Positions 16,974 to 25,596 of a stretch of DNA of 64,000 nt are shown piece by piece. The translations under genes were made by a program, and so were the position numbers. The notes under the pieces were generated by a model. The model was not told the DNA's origin, made no database searches, and worked only from the letters and a program-made list of their open reading frames with translations. The stretch's first letter is position 1. Each line of letters begins with the position of its first letter. The stretch is from Pseudolabrys sp. Root1462 (lineage in GTDB: Bacteria; Pseudomonadota; Alphaproteobacteria; Rhizobiales; Xanthobacteraceae): positions 289,412 through 353,411 of the forward strand of contig NZ_LMFS01000001.1 of NCBI RefSeq assembly GCF_001426945.1, given 5' to 3'.

Positions 16974-18222
16974 ATGACATGACGCGGTCGGAAGCCGGGG
17001 GCGGATCAGACGTTTCGCCAGTGCTCATGGTCGTCACCGGCGTGCTCGCGGCCATGCCAAAGCCGACCTTCTCGTCCGCCGCGGCCGAGGACTGCACCTT
17101 GGTGCGATAGAACACATACGCCGCCAGGAGCGCATGTGTCGCCGATGTAAAGAGGAAGAGGGCGCGCGGATCGACTGCGCCCATGATGGCTGACGCGATC
17201 AGTGGTCCAATGACGGCGCCGGCGGCATTGGCGAGCAGGATCGTTGCGGCGGTCGGCACCGTTTCGCTGGCCGGCGTCCGGTCGTAAGCATGTGCGGCAG
17301 CCAGCGAATAGGTCGGCAGCGCGAGCGCGCCAAACAGCAGCCCGAACAGAATCAGGATGCTGCCACTTGCCGCCGTCAGCCACAGCAGGAAGCCGACCAC
17401 CGACGCGCCGTTGAGCAGCGCGAGCAGCACCATGCGCCGATCGACGCGGTCGGACAGGCGTCCGACGGGCCACTGACTGACGGCGCCCGCCAGCGTGGCG
17501 GCGCTCATGAACATCGCGACATGAGCGACGTCGAGGCCGCTGCCGGCCGCGGAAATCGCGCCCAGGCTCCAAAATGAGCCGCTGACCATGCCGATCATCG
17601 AACTCGCAACCAGCCCTACCGGCGCGGCGCGATAGAGTTGTACCGGCCGAAAGCGGACGACCTTGATTGGCGCTGGCTGCGCGGACCGCGTCAGCGCCAC
17701 CGGAATGATGCCGATTGCGCCGAGGATCGCGGCTATCATGAAGTTTCCCGCGGCGTCGATCGGGTACAGCGTCACCAGTGACTGCCCGACGGTGAAGGCA
17801 CCGTAGTTCACGACAACGTAAGTCGACATCACCAAGCCGCGCGTCTCATTATTGGTGCGGCTGTTGAGCCAGCTTTCCACCACCAAGTAGATGCCCGCCA
17901 ACGAGAAGCCGTTGATCAACCGCAGAGCCGCCCAGGCGTAAGGGTACGGCGCGAGTTCGTAGGCGAGCGACGCAGTCACGGCGAGCGCCACCAACGCTGC
18001 GAAGGCGCGGATGTGACCGGAGCTCTGCACCACGAAGGGCGCCAGGACACAGCCGGCGACAAAGCCGACATAATAAGACGAGCCGATGAGGCCGAGGGCG
18101 AAGGCGCTGAAGTGTTCCGCAGTGCCACGCAGCGGCAGCAGCGTGAACAACATGCCGTTGCCGGCCAGCAGAAATCCGATACCGAGCAGAAGCGATGCGA
18201 TCGGACGCAGACTTTTCCGCAT
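16972..18222 (-). CDS. MFS transporter, YcaD-like
   Basis: A 416-residue protein from the ATG at 18222 (MRKSLRPIASLLLGIGFLLA), with about 12 hydrophobic segments. The first half has LLPLRGTAEHFSAFALGLIGSSYYVGF and RLINGFSLAGIYLVVESWLN, the second has SQWPVGRLSDRVDRR, the loop typical of the family. This pattern matches the YcaD/UMF2-like group of major facilitator carriers, whose substrates are mostly unknown. The frame is open 85 codons further upstream but that part reads as non-coding and contains the small gene at 18350. GGAGG lies 11 bases from the start. Confidence 0.88.
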   Translation of the reverse strand: MRKSLRPIASLLLGIGFLLAGNGMLFTLLPLRGTAEHFSAFALGLIGSSYYVGFVAGCVLAPFVVQSSGHIRAFAALVALAVTASLAYELAPYPYAWAALRLINGFSLAGIYLVVESWLNSRTNNETRGLVMSTYVVVNYGAFTVGQSLVTLYPIDAAGNFMIAAILGAIGIIPVALTRSAQPAPIKVVRFRPVQLYRAAPVGLVASSMIGMVSGSFWSLGAISAAGSGLDVAHVAMFMSAATLAGAVSQWPVGRLSDRVDRRMVLLALLNGASVVGFLLWLTAASGSILILFGLLFGALALPTYSLAAAHAYDRTPASETVPTAATILLANAAGAVIGPLIASAIMGAVDPRALFLFTSATHALLAAYVFYRTKVQSSAAADEKVGFGMAASTPVTTMSTGETSDPPPASDRVMS

Positions 18223-18349
18223 TCGGCGCAACGCCTCCGGAACCCGCCTGAACTGGCGCGCCCGCACGTTTCGCGCGGCGGTCAGGAAACCGGAATTAGC
18301 CGGATTTGCGGATTCCGCCAACCACAAAAGCGCTGGCCTGACGCCGAAT

Positions 18350-18457
18350 TCAGTCTTGCGGCTTCTGGGTCCGATAACCGCCCCACGCCAAGACGACGGC
18401 GAAAACAGCGAAAGCCACGACGATACCCACGGTAATGGCAAGTGAATCTGCCGGCAT
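18350..18457 (-). CDS. 35-residue single-helix membrane protein
   Basis: An intact 36-codon frame: MPADSLAITVGIVVAFAVF, then AVVLAWGGYRTQKPQD. One hydrophobic helix (about residues 7-25) and a short basic/polar tail. Its composition and TVGIVVAFAVFA core resemble a short membrane protein found widely in Bradyrhizobium relatives, and it is too short for normal ORF calling. It lies 127 bases upstream of the MFS start on the same strand. Confidence 0.65.
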   Translation of the reverse strand: MPADSLAITVGIVVAFAVFAVVLAWGGYRTQKPQD

Positions 18458-18618
18458 GAACAGGCCCCCGGTTCCATTTCTCACGAAATTAGGCAAATCC
18501 GGCCATTTTCATTTTGATCTGCGTCAATGACGGGGTCCTTTGCAGCGGATTCCGGCCACAAAGTCGCCCCACTCCGCCGCCACAAGGCGGTCACCCCAAC
18601 AACCACGGAGACGAGATC

Positions 18619-19254
18619 ATGCGCGGCGTTTGCCACCGATTTTCGTTTGCACTGCTCCTGGTCGCCGCCTTCTCGACTTCGTCGGCGCTAGCCCAATCCC
18701 GCAGCAAGAACATCGATGGCAATGGCAATGGTCTCGACGCATTGATCGCCAAGCATGCCGCGGCGCATAACGTGCCCGAGGCGCTGGTGCGCCGTGTGAT
18801 CCATCGCGAAAGTCGCGGCAATCCGCGCGTCATCAGCAAGGGCAATTATGGGTTGATGCAGATCCGTCTCGGCACTGCGCGCGCGTTGGGTTATCGCGGC
18901 ACCGCCGCGGGCCTGCTCGATGCCGACACCAACATGACATACGCGGTGAAGTATCTCGCCGGCGCCTACCAGGCGGCCGGAGGCAATCTCGACCGCGCCG
19001 TTCGCTACTATGCTGGCGGCTATTACTATGTCGCCAAGCGCAAGGGCATGCCGATGCCGACGGCGGAGACCGCCGCGGCCCTGTCTCCTGGCAAGGAGGC
19101 GGCGATCGCGGCCAATGCCGAGGCGACCGCGAGCCAGAGCACGGCCGAAGCGACCATGGGTCAGGCCGTGGCCGACGAGGACGAGACCGGACCCAGCGAA
19201 GTCAGTGCCGACCGCGTCGACACTGGTGATGCGGCCGTAGTCAGCTCGCACTGA
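18619..19254 (+). CDS. Lytic transglycosylase with SLT domain, exported
   Basis: A 211-residue protein with a signal peptide (MRGVCHRFSFALLLVAAF, cleaved after ALAQ). The SLT domain follows: AHNVPEALVRRVIHRESRGN contains the catalytic Glu (in ESRGNP), GNYGLMQIRLGTARALGY is the second motif, and NMTYAVKYLAGAYQAAGGN with a YYAGGY end the third. The last 60 residues are Ala/Glu-rich and disordered. It cleaves peptidoglycan glycan bonds in the periplasm. The start is chosen for the signal peptide and a GGAG upstream. Confidence 0.9.
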   Translation: MRGVCHRFSFALLLVAAFSTSSALAQSRSKNIDGNGNGLDALIAKHAAAHNVPEALVRRVIHRESRGNPRVISKGNYGLMQIRLGTARALGYRGTAAGLLDADTNMTYAVKYLAGAYQAAGGNLDRAVRYYAGGYYYVAKRKGMPMPTAETAAALSPGKEAAIAANAEATASQSTAEATMGQAVADEDETGPSEVSADRVDTGDAAVVSSH

Positions 19255-19257
19255 TGC

Positions 19258-19288
19258 GAAGGCGGCGCTCGCGCCGCCTTCTTCTTCT
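19258..19288 (+). terminator. Terminator after the transglycosylase gene
   Basis: GAAGGCGGCGC (19258-19268), loop TC, GCGCCGCCTTC (19271-19281), then TTCTTCT. Confidence 0.85.
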
Positions 19289-19320
19289 AATCAAGGATTC
19301 GACGCTCGTGTGGCCCGCCG

Positions 19321-20079
19321 CTAACGCGCCGCGACGGCGCGATTGGCGGCCGTCGGCTTATTGGCCGCCGCTGCGGCCCCGGAACGGCCGAGGCTGCTGA
19401 AGATCGCGGCGATCAAACTGAATGGCGGCGGCACCTGCGGGGCCGCGGCCTGCGGCGCCGGCGGTGGAGTCTTCTTGTGGCGAGCCCGGCGTTGCGGCAC
19501 GCGCATTTTGGGCTTGGCCGGTGGCAGCACCGTCTCGCGAGTCTCGACCGCGGGCACCGTCGACGGCAGCGCTATGTCCGGCTCCGGCACACGCGAATCC
19601 CGCACGCCGCTGACCGGCGGTCTTTCCTCCAATGGCGCGACTGGCAGCTCCGTCGATGACGCTTCGCCGATATCGATCGGGATGGTTGCACCCGACGTGT
19701 CGGTGATCGAGCCGGTGACATCCTCGGAAGACGTGGAATGGCTGCCGGATTGCAAACCCGCGACCGCTTCCTCTTGATTGGCCGGCGCGACAGCGGCCGC
19801 AGCGTCATCCGCCGGCAGCGCGGCCTCAGGCAGGCGAACAGGATCGCTGCGCAGGCTGCGCAGTCGCTCCAGTTCATCGGCGCGGCGCAGCGCCGCCTGG
19901 ATCATGAATTGCCGCCATTCCGGATGCTGGCCAGGGTCCATCATGGCGCCGCGCGCCACTGTGTCCTGACGACCGAGGAGCAAATGCGTGCCACCCGGCG
20001 GGAGGAGCGCCAGGGCCAGAATTGAAATGGCGAGAGATACGCCGCCCACTGAAATGATTCGAAAGATCGGCAGCATCAC
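19321..20079 (-). CDS. Hypothetical membrane-anchored Pro/Ala-rich protein
   Basis: A 252-residue protein with one N-terminal hydrophobic segment (about residues 5-27, IISVGGVSLAISILALALL), acting as an anchor or uncleaved signal. A helical region with MDPGQHPEWRQFMIQAALRRADELERLR follows, then a Ser/Thr/Pro-rich disordered part, a basic stretch (RRARHKKTPPP) and an Ala-rich end. It looks like a conserved Bradyrhizobium-type hypothetical protein. I recognise no domain. ATG at 20076 is an alternative start. Confidence 0.65.
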   Translation of the reverse strand: MMLPIFRIISVGGVSLAISILALALLPPGGTHLLLGRQDTVARGAMMDPGQHPEWRQFMIQAALRRADELERLRSLRSDPVRLPEAALPADDAAAAVAPANQEEAVAGLQSGSHSTSSEDVTGSITDTSGATIPIDIGEASSTELPVAPLEERPPVSGVRDSRVPEPDIALPSTVPAVETRETVLPPAKPKMRVPQRRARHKKTPPPAPQAAAPQVPPPFSLIAAIFSSLGRSGAAAAANKPTAANRAVAAR

Positions 20080-20338
20080 CTGTGAATAACTGAGTCGGCA
20101 AAAACGCCATAGCCTTGCGACTCATATTTTCGCGTGACGCGAAACGGCGACGTTACACGCAAAAAGAGTCGTGCCGTCCGATGGTCGGCCATTGGCAAAG
20201 CGGCCGCCGCGCCACGCCGCTCGCTCGGCAGCGACAGCCCGCGCTGGGCGATTGCATGAGGGGGCCTCGCCTTGTTACATGAGACGCTTGCCGCCGCGTC
20301 CTTCTCCCGACTGTGCTTCCTGGCTTGCCGGTGGCAAT

Positions 20339-20414
20339 GGGCCCGTAGCTCAATGGTTAGAGCCGACCGCTCATAACGGTCTGGTTGCAGGTTCGAGTCC
20401 TGCCGGGCCCACCA
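20339..20414 (+). tRNA. tRNA with CAT anticodon, probably tRNA-Ile2
   Basis: A complete 76-base cloverleaf including CCA. The acceptor arms GGGCCCG (20339-20345) and CGGGCCC (20404-20410) pair fully; the anticodon stem GACCG/CGGTC holds the loop CTCATAA; the T arm contains GGTTCGAGTCC. The variable region TGGTT and the D arm AGCTCAATGGTTAGAGC resemble tRNA-Ile2, whose C34 is changed to lysidine by TilS to read AUA, rather than elongator tRNA-Met. The Met alternative cannot be excluded. Confidence 0.9.
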
Positions 20415-20459
20415 CGCGTTCCCAGCGGCGTGAAAGCGCCGTCACAACACGGGCGCGGT

Positions 20460-21344
20460 TCAGGGTGGCGTGCGGGCCAGCACAGCTTCTAGTATTTTTG
20501 CGCCGCGATCGCCCTTGTGAGCCCGGTCCCACTGGTCGTTGATGATATCCTTGAACATGCGCACTGCCTCGGGCGCCGACGTGACCATGGCGATGCCGGC
20601 GGAGATGTTGGGAAGATCGCCGAGACGATAGGGACTCATGGTGACGAATGTCGCGTCCTGCTTTTCGAACACCTGAAATGTCTGTTCGGGCGCAAAATTC
20701 TCGACGACACCGATCTGCACGCCGATGGGCTGCTTCCTGAAAATCTCCACGAGGCGTTCGATCTCGCGGCGCGCAAGCGCGCGTCGGGCGCGCATTTCGC
20801 TGGCACTCAAGTCGTAACGTCCGATCAGTCCCGAGCGCAGGAAGCGCTCAATCGACTGGCTGTTGACGATGCTCACGACCGGCGGCCGCCGACCCAATCC
20901 TCCGCCGCGCCGCTCCTTCAGGATATTGAGAACGCGCTCGACGTAATCGGCAAAGTCCGCGTGATCAAGCCGCCGCGGTCCCGCCGACTCCAGCAGCATC
21001 TTGCGCAGATGGCCGATATATTCGTCGGACAGCAGCAGGAACGAGATCGGCGTGAAATTGCCGAGAATCTGGACGACGTTCTCTTCAAGTTGCCGCATGC
21101 GCTCGAAGAAGGCGACAGCGTTGCTATAATATTCGACGCCGACGCCCATCAAAGACGGCAGCGAAACCTCCAGCAGATCCGCCAGTTTTTCCAGCGTTTC
21201 AATTTTTACCAACTCGCCTTTTTCAAGCCGATAGAGCGCGGCCCGGGAGACGCCGATGCGCTCCGCCATGTCACTGGCGGTGTAGTTCTTGCCGAGCCGA
21301 TAGGCGCGCAGGCGGTTTCCGATTTCTTCCCAGTGAGCTGGCAT
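20460..21344 (-). CDS. XRE-family regulator next to aspartase
   Basis: A 294-residue protein with an N-terminal HTH (WEEIGNRLRAYRLGKNYTAS, then DMAERIGVSRAALYRLEKGE; about residues 4-45) and a C-terminal ligand-type domain of about 200 residues that I do not recognise (contains FLLLSDEYIGHLRKMLLESA and IGVVENFAPEQTFQVFEKQ). The conserved part starts at the ATG at 21344; the frame upstream overlaps the aspartase gene and reads as non-coding. It diverges from aspA, and a palindromic motif at 21368 lies between. Local regulator of the orotate-type cluster by inference. Confidence 0.85.
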   Translation of the reverse strand: MPAHWEEIGNRLRAYRLGKNYTASDMAERIGVSRAALYRLEKGELVKIETLEKLADLLEVSLPSLMGVGVEYYSNAVAFFERMRQLEENVVQILGNFTPISFLLLSDEYIGHLRKMLLESAGPRRLDHADFADYVERVLNILKERRGGGLGRRPPVVSIVNSQSIERFLRSGLIGRYDLSASEMRARRALARREIERLVEIFRKQPIGVQIGVVENFAPEQTFQVFEKQDATFVTMSPYRLGDLPNISAGIAMVTSAPEAVRMFKDIINDQWDRAHKGDRGAKILEAVLARTPP

Positions 21345-21367
21345 CCGTCGAGCGCCTTGCCGAAATC

Positions 21368-21383
21368 GTCTAAGTTTTGATAC
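21368..21383. promoter_or_regulatory. Candidate operator, site 1
   Basis: GTCTAAGTTTTGATAC, in the divergent gap between the XRE gene and aspA. It matches site 2 (22870) at 12 of 16 bases and fits a palindrome GTMTCA-N4-TGAKAC. A further short palindrome, GATAC/AATCC/GTATC, overlaps it at 21379-21393. Confidence 0.5.
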
Positions 21384-21461
21384 AATCCGTATCCCGGCAC
21401 CTGTAGAGGCCGGAAAATCCGACGATATCAGAATCTCATAAATTTCAATATTGGGCGGCGC

Positions 21462-22829
21462 ATGACCAGGCAAGGCTTCCGTATTGAGCAGGACACGCTC
21501 GGCGTCCGCGAGCTTCCAACGGGGGCGCTCCACGGCTCCCAGACCGATCGGGCGATCGAGAACTTTCGCATTTCCGGCCGGACGCTGGCCGAGTGGCCGG
21601 ACTTCATCGCCGCCTTCGCGTCGGTCAAGGAAGCTTGTGCGTTTGCGAACCACGCTCTGGGAAAGCTTCCGGATAGTAAGTACCGCGCGATCGTCATGGC
21701 CTGCGGTGAGATCAGGTCAGGTCAACATCGCGATGCGTTCGCGGTCGATGTCTTTCAGGGCGGCGCGGGTACGTCCACCAACATGAACGTCAACGAGGTA
21801 ATTGCGAATGTCGCGCTGAGGCATCTGGGGCGACCTCCAGGGTCCTATGATGGCCTTCACCCCATCAATGATGTGAACATGTCGCAGTCGACCAACGATG
21901 TTTATCCAACGGCTGTTCGGCTCGCCGCGATCAAGGCCAGCGTCGCACTGACCGCCGAACTCGCGCGGCTGGTGTCAGCGTTCCAGCGCAAGGGGCAGGC
22001 TTTTCAGGCGATCGCCAAACTGGGACGGACGCAATTGCAGGACGCTGTGCCGATGACGCTCGGCCAAGAGTTTATGGCGTTCGCGGTGACCTTGGCCGAA
22101 GATGCGAGAAAACTGCCAGAAGTGGCGGCGAATTTCACCGAGGTCAGCCTGGGCGGCACGGCGATCGGAACCGGTCTCAATGCTCCTGAAGGCTATGCGG
22201 AGATCGCGGTAAGGCGGCTGTCCGATCAGACGGGCATTCCGTTCGTTCGGTCGCAGAATCTCATCGAAGCGACGTGGGACATGGGTGCCTTCGTCCTCTA
22301 CTCGGGGATGCTCAAGCGCACGGCCTCGAAGTTGTCGAAGATCGCCAATGACCTACGCCTGCTGTCGAGCGGGCCGAAGGGAGGTCTCGGCGAGATCAGA
22401 CTGCCAGCGCGTCAGCCCGGCTCATCGATCATGCCGTCGAAGGTCAATCCGGTGATCCCTGAGGTGGTCAATCAGGTCTGCTTCCACGTAACCGGCAACG
22501 ACATCACGATCACGCTGGCAGCGGAAGCCGGGCAACTGCAGCTCAACGCGATGATGCCGGTACTGGCACTCAAACTCTTTGAGTCGATCGAATACATGAC
22601 GACCGCGATCAGGACGTTCACGGATCTCTGTGTCGAGGGCATCGAGGCTGACGTCGAGAACTGTGGGCGCGCGCTGAGCTCGGGTGTGTCGCGAGCAACG
22701 TCACTGGTCCCGAGCATCGGATACGAAGCGGCGGCGGCGGTTGCCAAACTGCTCGACGAGGGTGAAACCTTCGAAGCGGCTCTGGAAAAGGTGCAAAAAT
22801 CGCTCTCGCCGCAGCAATCTCAGGCGTGA
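21462..22829 (+). CDS. aspA: Aspartate ammonia-lyase (aspartase)
   Basis: A 455-residue member of the fumarase/aspartase superfamily. GGAGTSTNMNVNEVIAN and HPINDVNMSQSTNDVYPTAV are substrate-binding regions, and GSSIMPSKVNPV (320-331) is the superfamily signature loop with the catalytic serine. The GTSTNMN and SSIMPSKVNPVIPE forms favour aspartase over fumarase. It converts L-aspartate to fumarate and ammonia. It diverges from the XRE regulator and precedes an MFS carrier and pyrimidine genes, so aspartate is likely an intermediate made by the neighbours. Confidence 0.88.
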   Translation: MTRQGFRIEQDTLGVRELPTGALHGSQTDRAIENFRISGRTLAEWPDFIAAFASVKEACAFANHALGKLPDSKYRAIVMACGEIRSGQHRDAFAVDVFQGGAGTSTNMNVNEVIANVALRHLGRPPGSYDGLHPINDVNMSQSTNDVYPTAVRLAAIKASVALTAELARLVSAFQRKGQAFQAIAKLGRTQLQDAVPMTLGQEFMAFAVTLAEDARKLPEVAANFTEVSLGGTAIGTGLNAPEGYAEIAVRRLSDQTGIPFVRSQNLIEATWDMGAFVLYSGMLKRTASKLSKIANDLRLLSSGPKGGLGEIRLPARQPGSSIMPSKVNPVIPEVVNQVCFHVTGNDITITLAAEAGQLQLNAMMPVLALKLFESIEYMTTAIRTFTDLCVEGIEADVENCGRALSSGVSRATSLVPSIGYEAAAAVAKLLDEGETFEAALEKVQKSLSPQQSQA

Positions 22830-22869
22830 GATGCTTATAAAATACCAGCTTGACTCTCACTTCCCGGAT

Positions 22870-22885
22870 GTCTCAATAATGATAC
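22870..22885. promoter_or_regulatory. Candidate operator, site 2
   Basis: GTCTCAATAATGATAC, 47 bases before the MFS ATG. It differs from site 3 (24678) in 3 of 16 bases. Nearly a perfect inverted repeat. Confidence 0.55.
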
Positions 22886-22932
22886 TTTGGTAATGCGTCC
22901 GCTCAGGCGGCCGATAAACAGGGGTAGGTGGC

Positions 22933-24156
22933 ATGTCTGCTGTAACGACGGAAGTAACTGACGCGTCCCAAGAAAGTTACGCCAGGAAAGCGCTGATCGG
23001 CTCAACGATTGGCTACGCGATGGACGGCTTCGACCTGTTGATCCTCGGCTTCATGCTTTCGGCCATCGCTGCGGAACTGCATTTCACGCCGGCGCAATCG
23101 GGTTCGCTCGTCACATGGACGCTTGTCGGCGCGGTTGCGGGCGGCGTTATTTTTGGAATGTTGAGCGACTACTTCGGCCGTGTCCGCGTTCTGACCTGGA
23201 CTATCCTGGTTTTCGCCGTGTTCACCGGCGCCTGTGCCTTCGCGCACGGCTACTGGGATTTGCTGATCTACCGCACCATCGCGGGCCTCGGCCTCGGCGG
23301 TGAATTCGGTATCGGCATGGCACTGGTGGCCGAAGCCTGGCCGGCTTCCAAGCGCGCGCGAGTGTCGTCCTATGTCGGTCTCGGATGGCAGGCGGGCGTG
23401 CTGCTGGCCGCCGTTGTGACGCCAATACTGCTGCCGCTAATCGGCTGGCGCGGGATGTTCATGGTAGGCGTTCTGCCGGCCGTGGCCGCCTTCGTCGTGC
23501 GCTATGCCATCGGCGAGCCGCCCATCTTCGTGGAGAAGGCTGCGAAGCGTCAGGGCAACCCGCTTGCCTTGTTGGTGAAGGATGTGCAGACCACGAAAAT
23601 CAGCGTTGGCATGTTCATCCTCTGCTCGGTGCAGAACTTCGGTTACTACGGCGTCATGATCTGGCTGCCGTCGTATTTGTCGACGCGATTCGGCTACACG
23701 CTGACCCGTTCGGCCGTGTGGACCGGCGTCACGATCCTCGGCATGGCCTTTGGCATCTGGCTTTTCGGCCAACTCGCCGACAAATACGGCCGTCGCCCGA
23801 TCTTCTTCCTTTATCAAGCCGGTGCCGCGATCTCGGTCGTGATTTACTCGCAACTCGTCGACCCGATGCATCTCCTGATCGGTGGCGCGATCATGGGTCT
23901 TTTCGTCAACGGCATGCTGGGGGGCTACGGCGCCTTGATGTCGGAGTTGTATCCGACCGAGGCGCGGGCGACCGCGCAGAACGTGCTTTTCAACCTGGGC
24001 CGCGCCGTCGGCGGCTTCGGTCCGCTCGTTGTCGGAACGCTCGCCGCGCAGTATTCCTTCGCCCTTGCGATCGCGCTGTTGTCGGTGCTCTACGTCGTCG
24101 ACATTCTGGCGACGGCGTTTCTGATTCCTGAGAGAAAGGGCGCGCCGCTCACTTGA
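22933..24156 (+). CDS. MFS transporter, aromatic-acid/sialate symporter type
   Basis: A 407-residue carrier with 12 predicted membrane segments. The opening GYAMDGFDLLILGFMLSAIA holds the conserved DGFD motif of the aromatic acid:H+ symporter and related families, followed by the MFS loop motif GMLSDYFGRVRVL; the second half has GQLADKYGRRPIF and SELYPTEARATAQN. It imports a small organic acid with protons. Between an aspartase and dihydroorotate dehydrogenase genes, a pyrimidine carboxylate such as orotate or dihydroorotate is the likely substrate; this is inference. ATG 22933 has GGGGTAGG upstream. Confidence 0.88.
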   Translation: MSAVTTEVTDASQESYARKALIGSTIGYAMDGFDLLILGFMLSAIAAELHFTPAQSGSLVTWTLVGAVAGGVIFGMLSDYFGRVRVLTWTILVFAVFTGACAFAHGYWDLLIYRTIAGLGLGGEFGIGMALVAEAWPASKRARVSSYVGLGWQAGVLLAAVVTPILLPLIGWRGMFMVGVLPAVAAFVVRYAIGEPPIFVEKAAKRQGNPLALLVKDVQTTKISVGMFILCSVQNFGYYGVMIWLPSYLSTRFGYTLTRSAVWTGVTILGMAFGIWLFGQLADKYGRRPIFFLYQAGAAISVVIYSQLVDPMHLLIGGAIMGLFVNGMLGGYGALMSELYPTEARATAQNVLFNLGRAVGGFGPLVVGTLAAQYSFALAIALLSVLYVVDILATAFLIPERKGAPLT

Positions 24157-24180
24157 GCGACGCGGTCCGCGCAAAGCAAA

Positions 24181-24209
24181 AGAGAGGAGCGAAAGCTCCT
24201 CTCTTTTTT
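24181..24209 (+). terminator. Terminator after the MFS gene
   Basis: AGAGAGGAGC, loop GAAA, GCTCCTCTCT, then TTTTT. A perfect 10-bp stem. Confidence 0.93.
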
Positions 24210-24235
24210 ATTCACTCGCGTTGAGGGATAATAAA

Positions 24236-24541
24236 TCAATTCAGGTCGGAGGCGGCGATCTCGTTGAGCAGCCCGAGCCGTTCATCGCTGGACATTGAAT
24301 TGAATCTGACCGCGCTGTCGGCGAGGGCGACCAGCCGCTTATGAGCTTCGTCGGCGATGTCTAACGTCAGCGGCGATTCCTCATAGGCTTCCACGAAGCG
24401 ACCAACGAGGACGGCTAGCAGCGAGTACAGCGCGTACTGATCGCGATGCTTGGACCCGGCCTCCAGAACCTTCTGCTGGAACTCCTTGTAGGTGCGCAAG
24501 CCCTTGTGCTGCGACTTCAGCCATAGCGCTAATTCGTCCAC
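24236..24541 (-). CDS. Hypothetical 101-residue protein
   Basis: A helical, acidic, soluble protein starting MDELALWLKSQHKGLRTYKE from a GTG at 24541 (AAGG six bases upstream). Other segments are QYALYSLLAVLVGRFVEAYEE and SMSSDERLGLLNEIAASDLN. No signal peptide or clear membrane segment. It is transcribed against its neighbours in the middle of the orotate-type cluster. I do not recognise a family. Confidence 0.7.
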   Translation of the reverse strand: MDELALWLKSQHKGLRTYKEFQQKVLEAGSKHRDQYALYSLLAVLVGRFVEAYEESPLTLDIADEAHKRLVALADSAVRFNSMSSDERLGLLNEIAASDLN

Positions 24542-24677
24542 GTGCCTTATCTCCGGTTAGTCCCGATCCTGTCGGTGAAATGAAGAAAGAACAAGTCTAT
24601 CAGAAAGATATGAATAAAAAATGGAAATTTTGTTCCCTGATATCCATATTAGATTGCAAAATGAATGGCTTGTCGTC

Positions 24678-24693
24678 GTCTCAAAAATGAGAT
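24678..24693. promoter_or_regulatory. Candidate operator, site 3
   Basis: GTCTCAAAAATGAGAT, 40 bases before the PyrK-type start. Arms TCTCA/TGAGA are perfectly inverted. It lies in an AT-rich promoter region (24542-24732). Confidence 0.55.
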
Positions 24694-24732
24694 AAACGGA
24701 AATTTCGCGGAGATTTCAAAGGGATTCGGACC

Positions 24733-25596
24733 ATGCTGAGTGCACCTCCCGTGGAGGCCGAGACCGTGGAAGTGGCGCCGATCGAAGCTTCTCCGGCTTT
24801 TGACGTGGCCGACACCCAAGCGCTCGTGATGTCGAACACCGCGGTGAACGGCGAGTATTTCCATTTGACGCTCGCCGCCGCCGGGCTGGCCATGAATGCG
24901 AAGGCCGGGCAGTTCTTCAATATCGCGTGCCCGGCGACAGACAAGGATCTGCCCTATTTACGTCGGCCGATGAGCGTGTACCGCGTGGTGCCGAGCAAGG
25001 GCGAGATCGAGTTCCTGTACAAGGTCACGGGGGCCGGCACGCGCGGGCTTGCGACATTGCGCGCGGGCGACAGCACGGCGGTCCTTGGACCGCTCGGCAA
25101 CGGTTTCGAGCTCAATCCGCGCTGGAAAAACATCGTCGTCGTCGGCCGCGGCGTCGGCCTTGCGACGTTGGCGCCGCTAGCGGAGATGGCCGCCGAGCGC
25201 GGGATCAAGGTGACCGCAATTCTCAGCGCGCGTTCGCGCGGGCTGGTGATGTCGGTTGAACGCTTTGCTGCATCCGGTGCTCGGGTCGAGGTCGTGACCG
25301 ACGAGGACGGCTCGAGCGATCCCGACAATGTCGAACGTATGCTGCTCAGGCTGATCGAAAAGGAGGGCGCCGACGCCTTCTTCACCTGCGGATCCAACCG
25401 GCTGATGCTGCTGCTCAAGCGGGTCGGCGCGACGTTCCAGATACAAGGGCAGGTGGCCATGGAACAGCAGATGGCCTGTGGTCTGGGGATGTGTTTCTGC
25501 TGCGTGCGCAATTTCAGTGCGCCGAATGGGACTGAACAGCGGAGGGTTTGCGTCGACGGACCCGTGTTTCCGCTTTCGGAGGCGCTGTCATGGTAG
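24733..25596 (+). CDS. Dihydroorotate dehydrogenase electron transfer subunit (PyrK type)
   Basis: A 287-residue ferredoxin-reductase-like protein. LPYLRRPMSVYRV binds FAD, GRGVGLATLAPLAE binds the NAD dinucleotide, and C249, C254, C257 and C273 (CGLGMCFCC, then RRVCVDGPVF) are the [2Fe-2S] ligands in the PyrK arrangement. It passes electrons between NAD(H) and the catalytic subunit. About 35 extra N-terminal residues precede the usual start. Its stop overlaps the pyrD start by 7 bases. Class 1B dehydrogenases are uncommon in this group of bacteria, which normally use the membrane quinone-linked class 2 enzyme. Confidence 0.9.
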   Translation: MLSAPPVEAETVEVAPIEASPAFDVADTQALVMSNTAVNGEYFHLTLAAAGLAMNAKAGQFFNIACPATDKDLPYLRRPMSVYRVVPSKGEIEFLYKVTGAGTRGLATLRAGDSTAVLGPLGNGFELNPRWKNIVVVGRGVGLATLAPLAEMAAERGIKVTAILSARSRGLVMSVERFAASGARVEVVTDEDGSSDPDNVERMLLRLIEKEGADAFFTCGSNRLMLLLKRVGATFQIQGQVAMEQQMACGLGMCFCCVRNFSAPNGTEQRRVCVDGPVFPLSEALSW

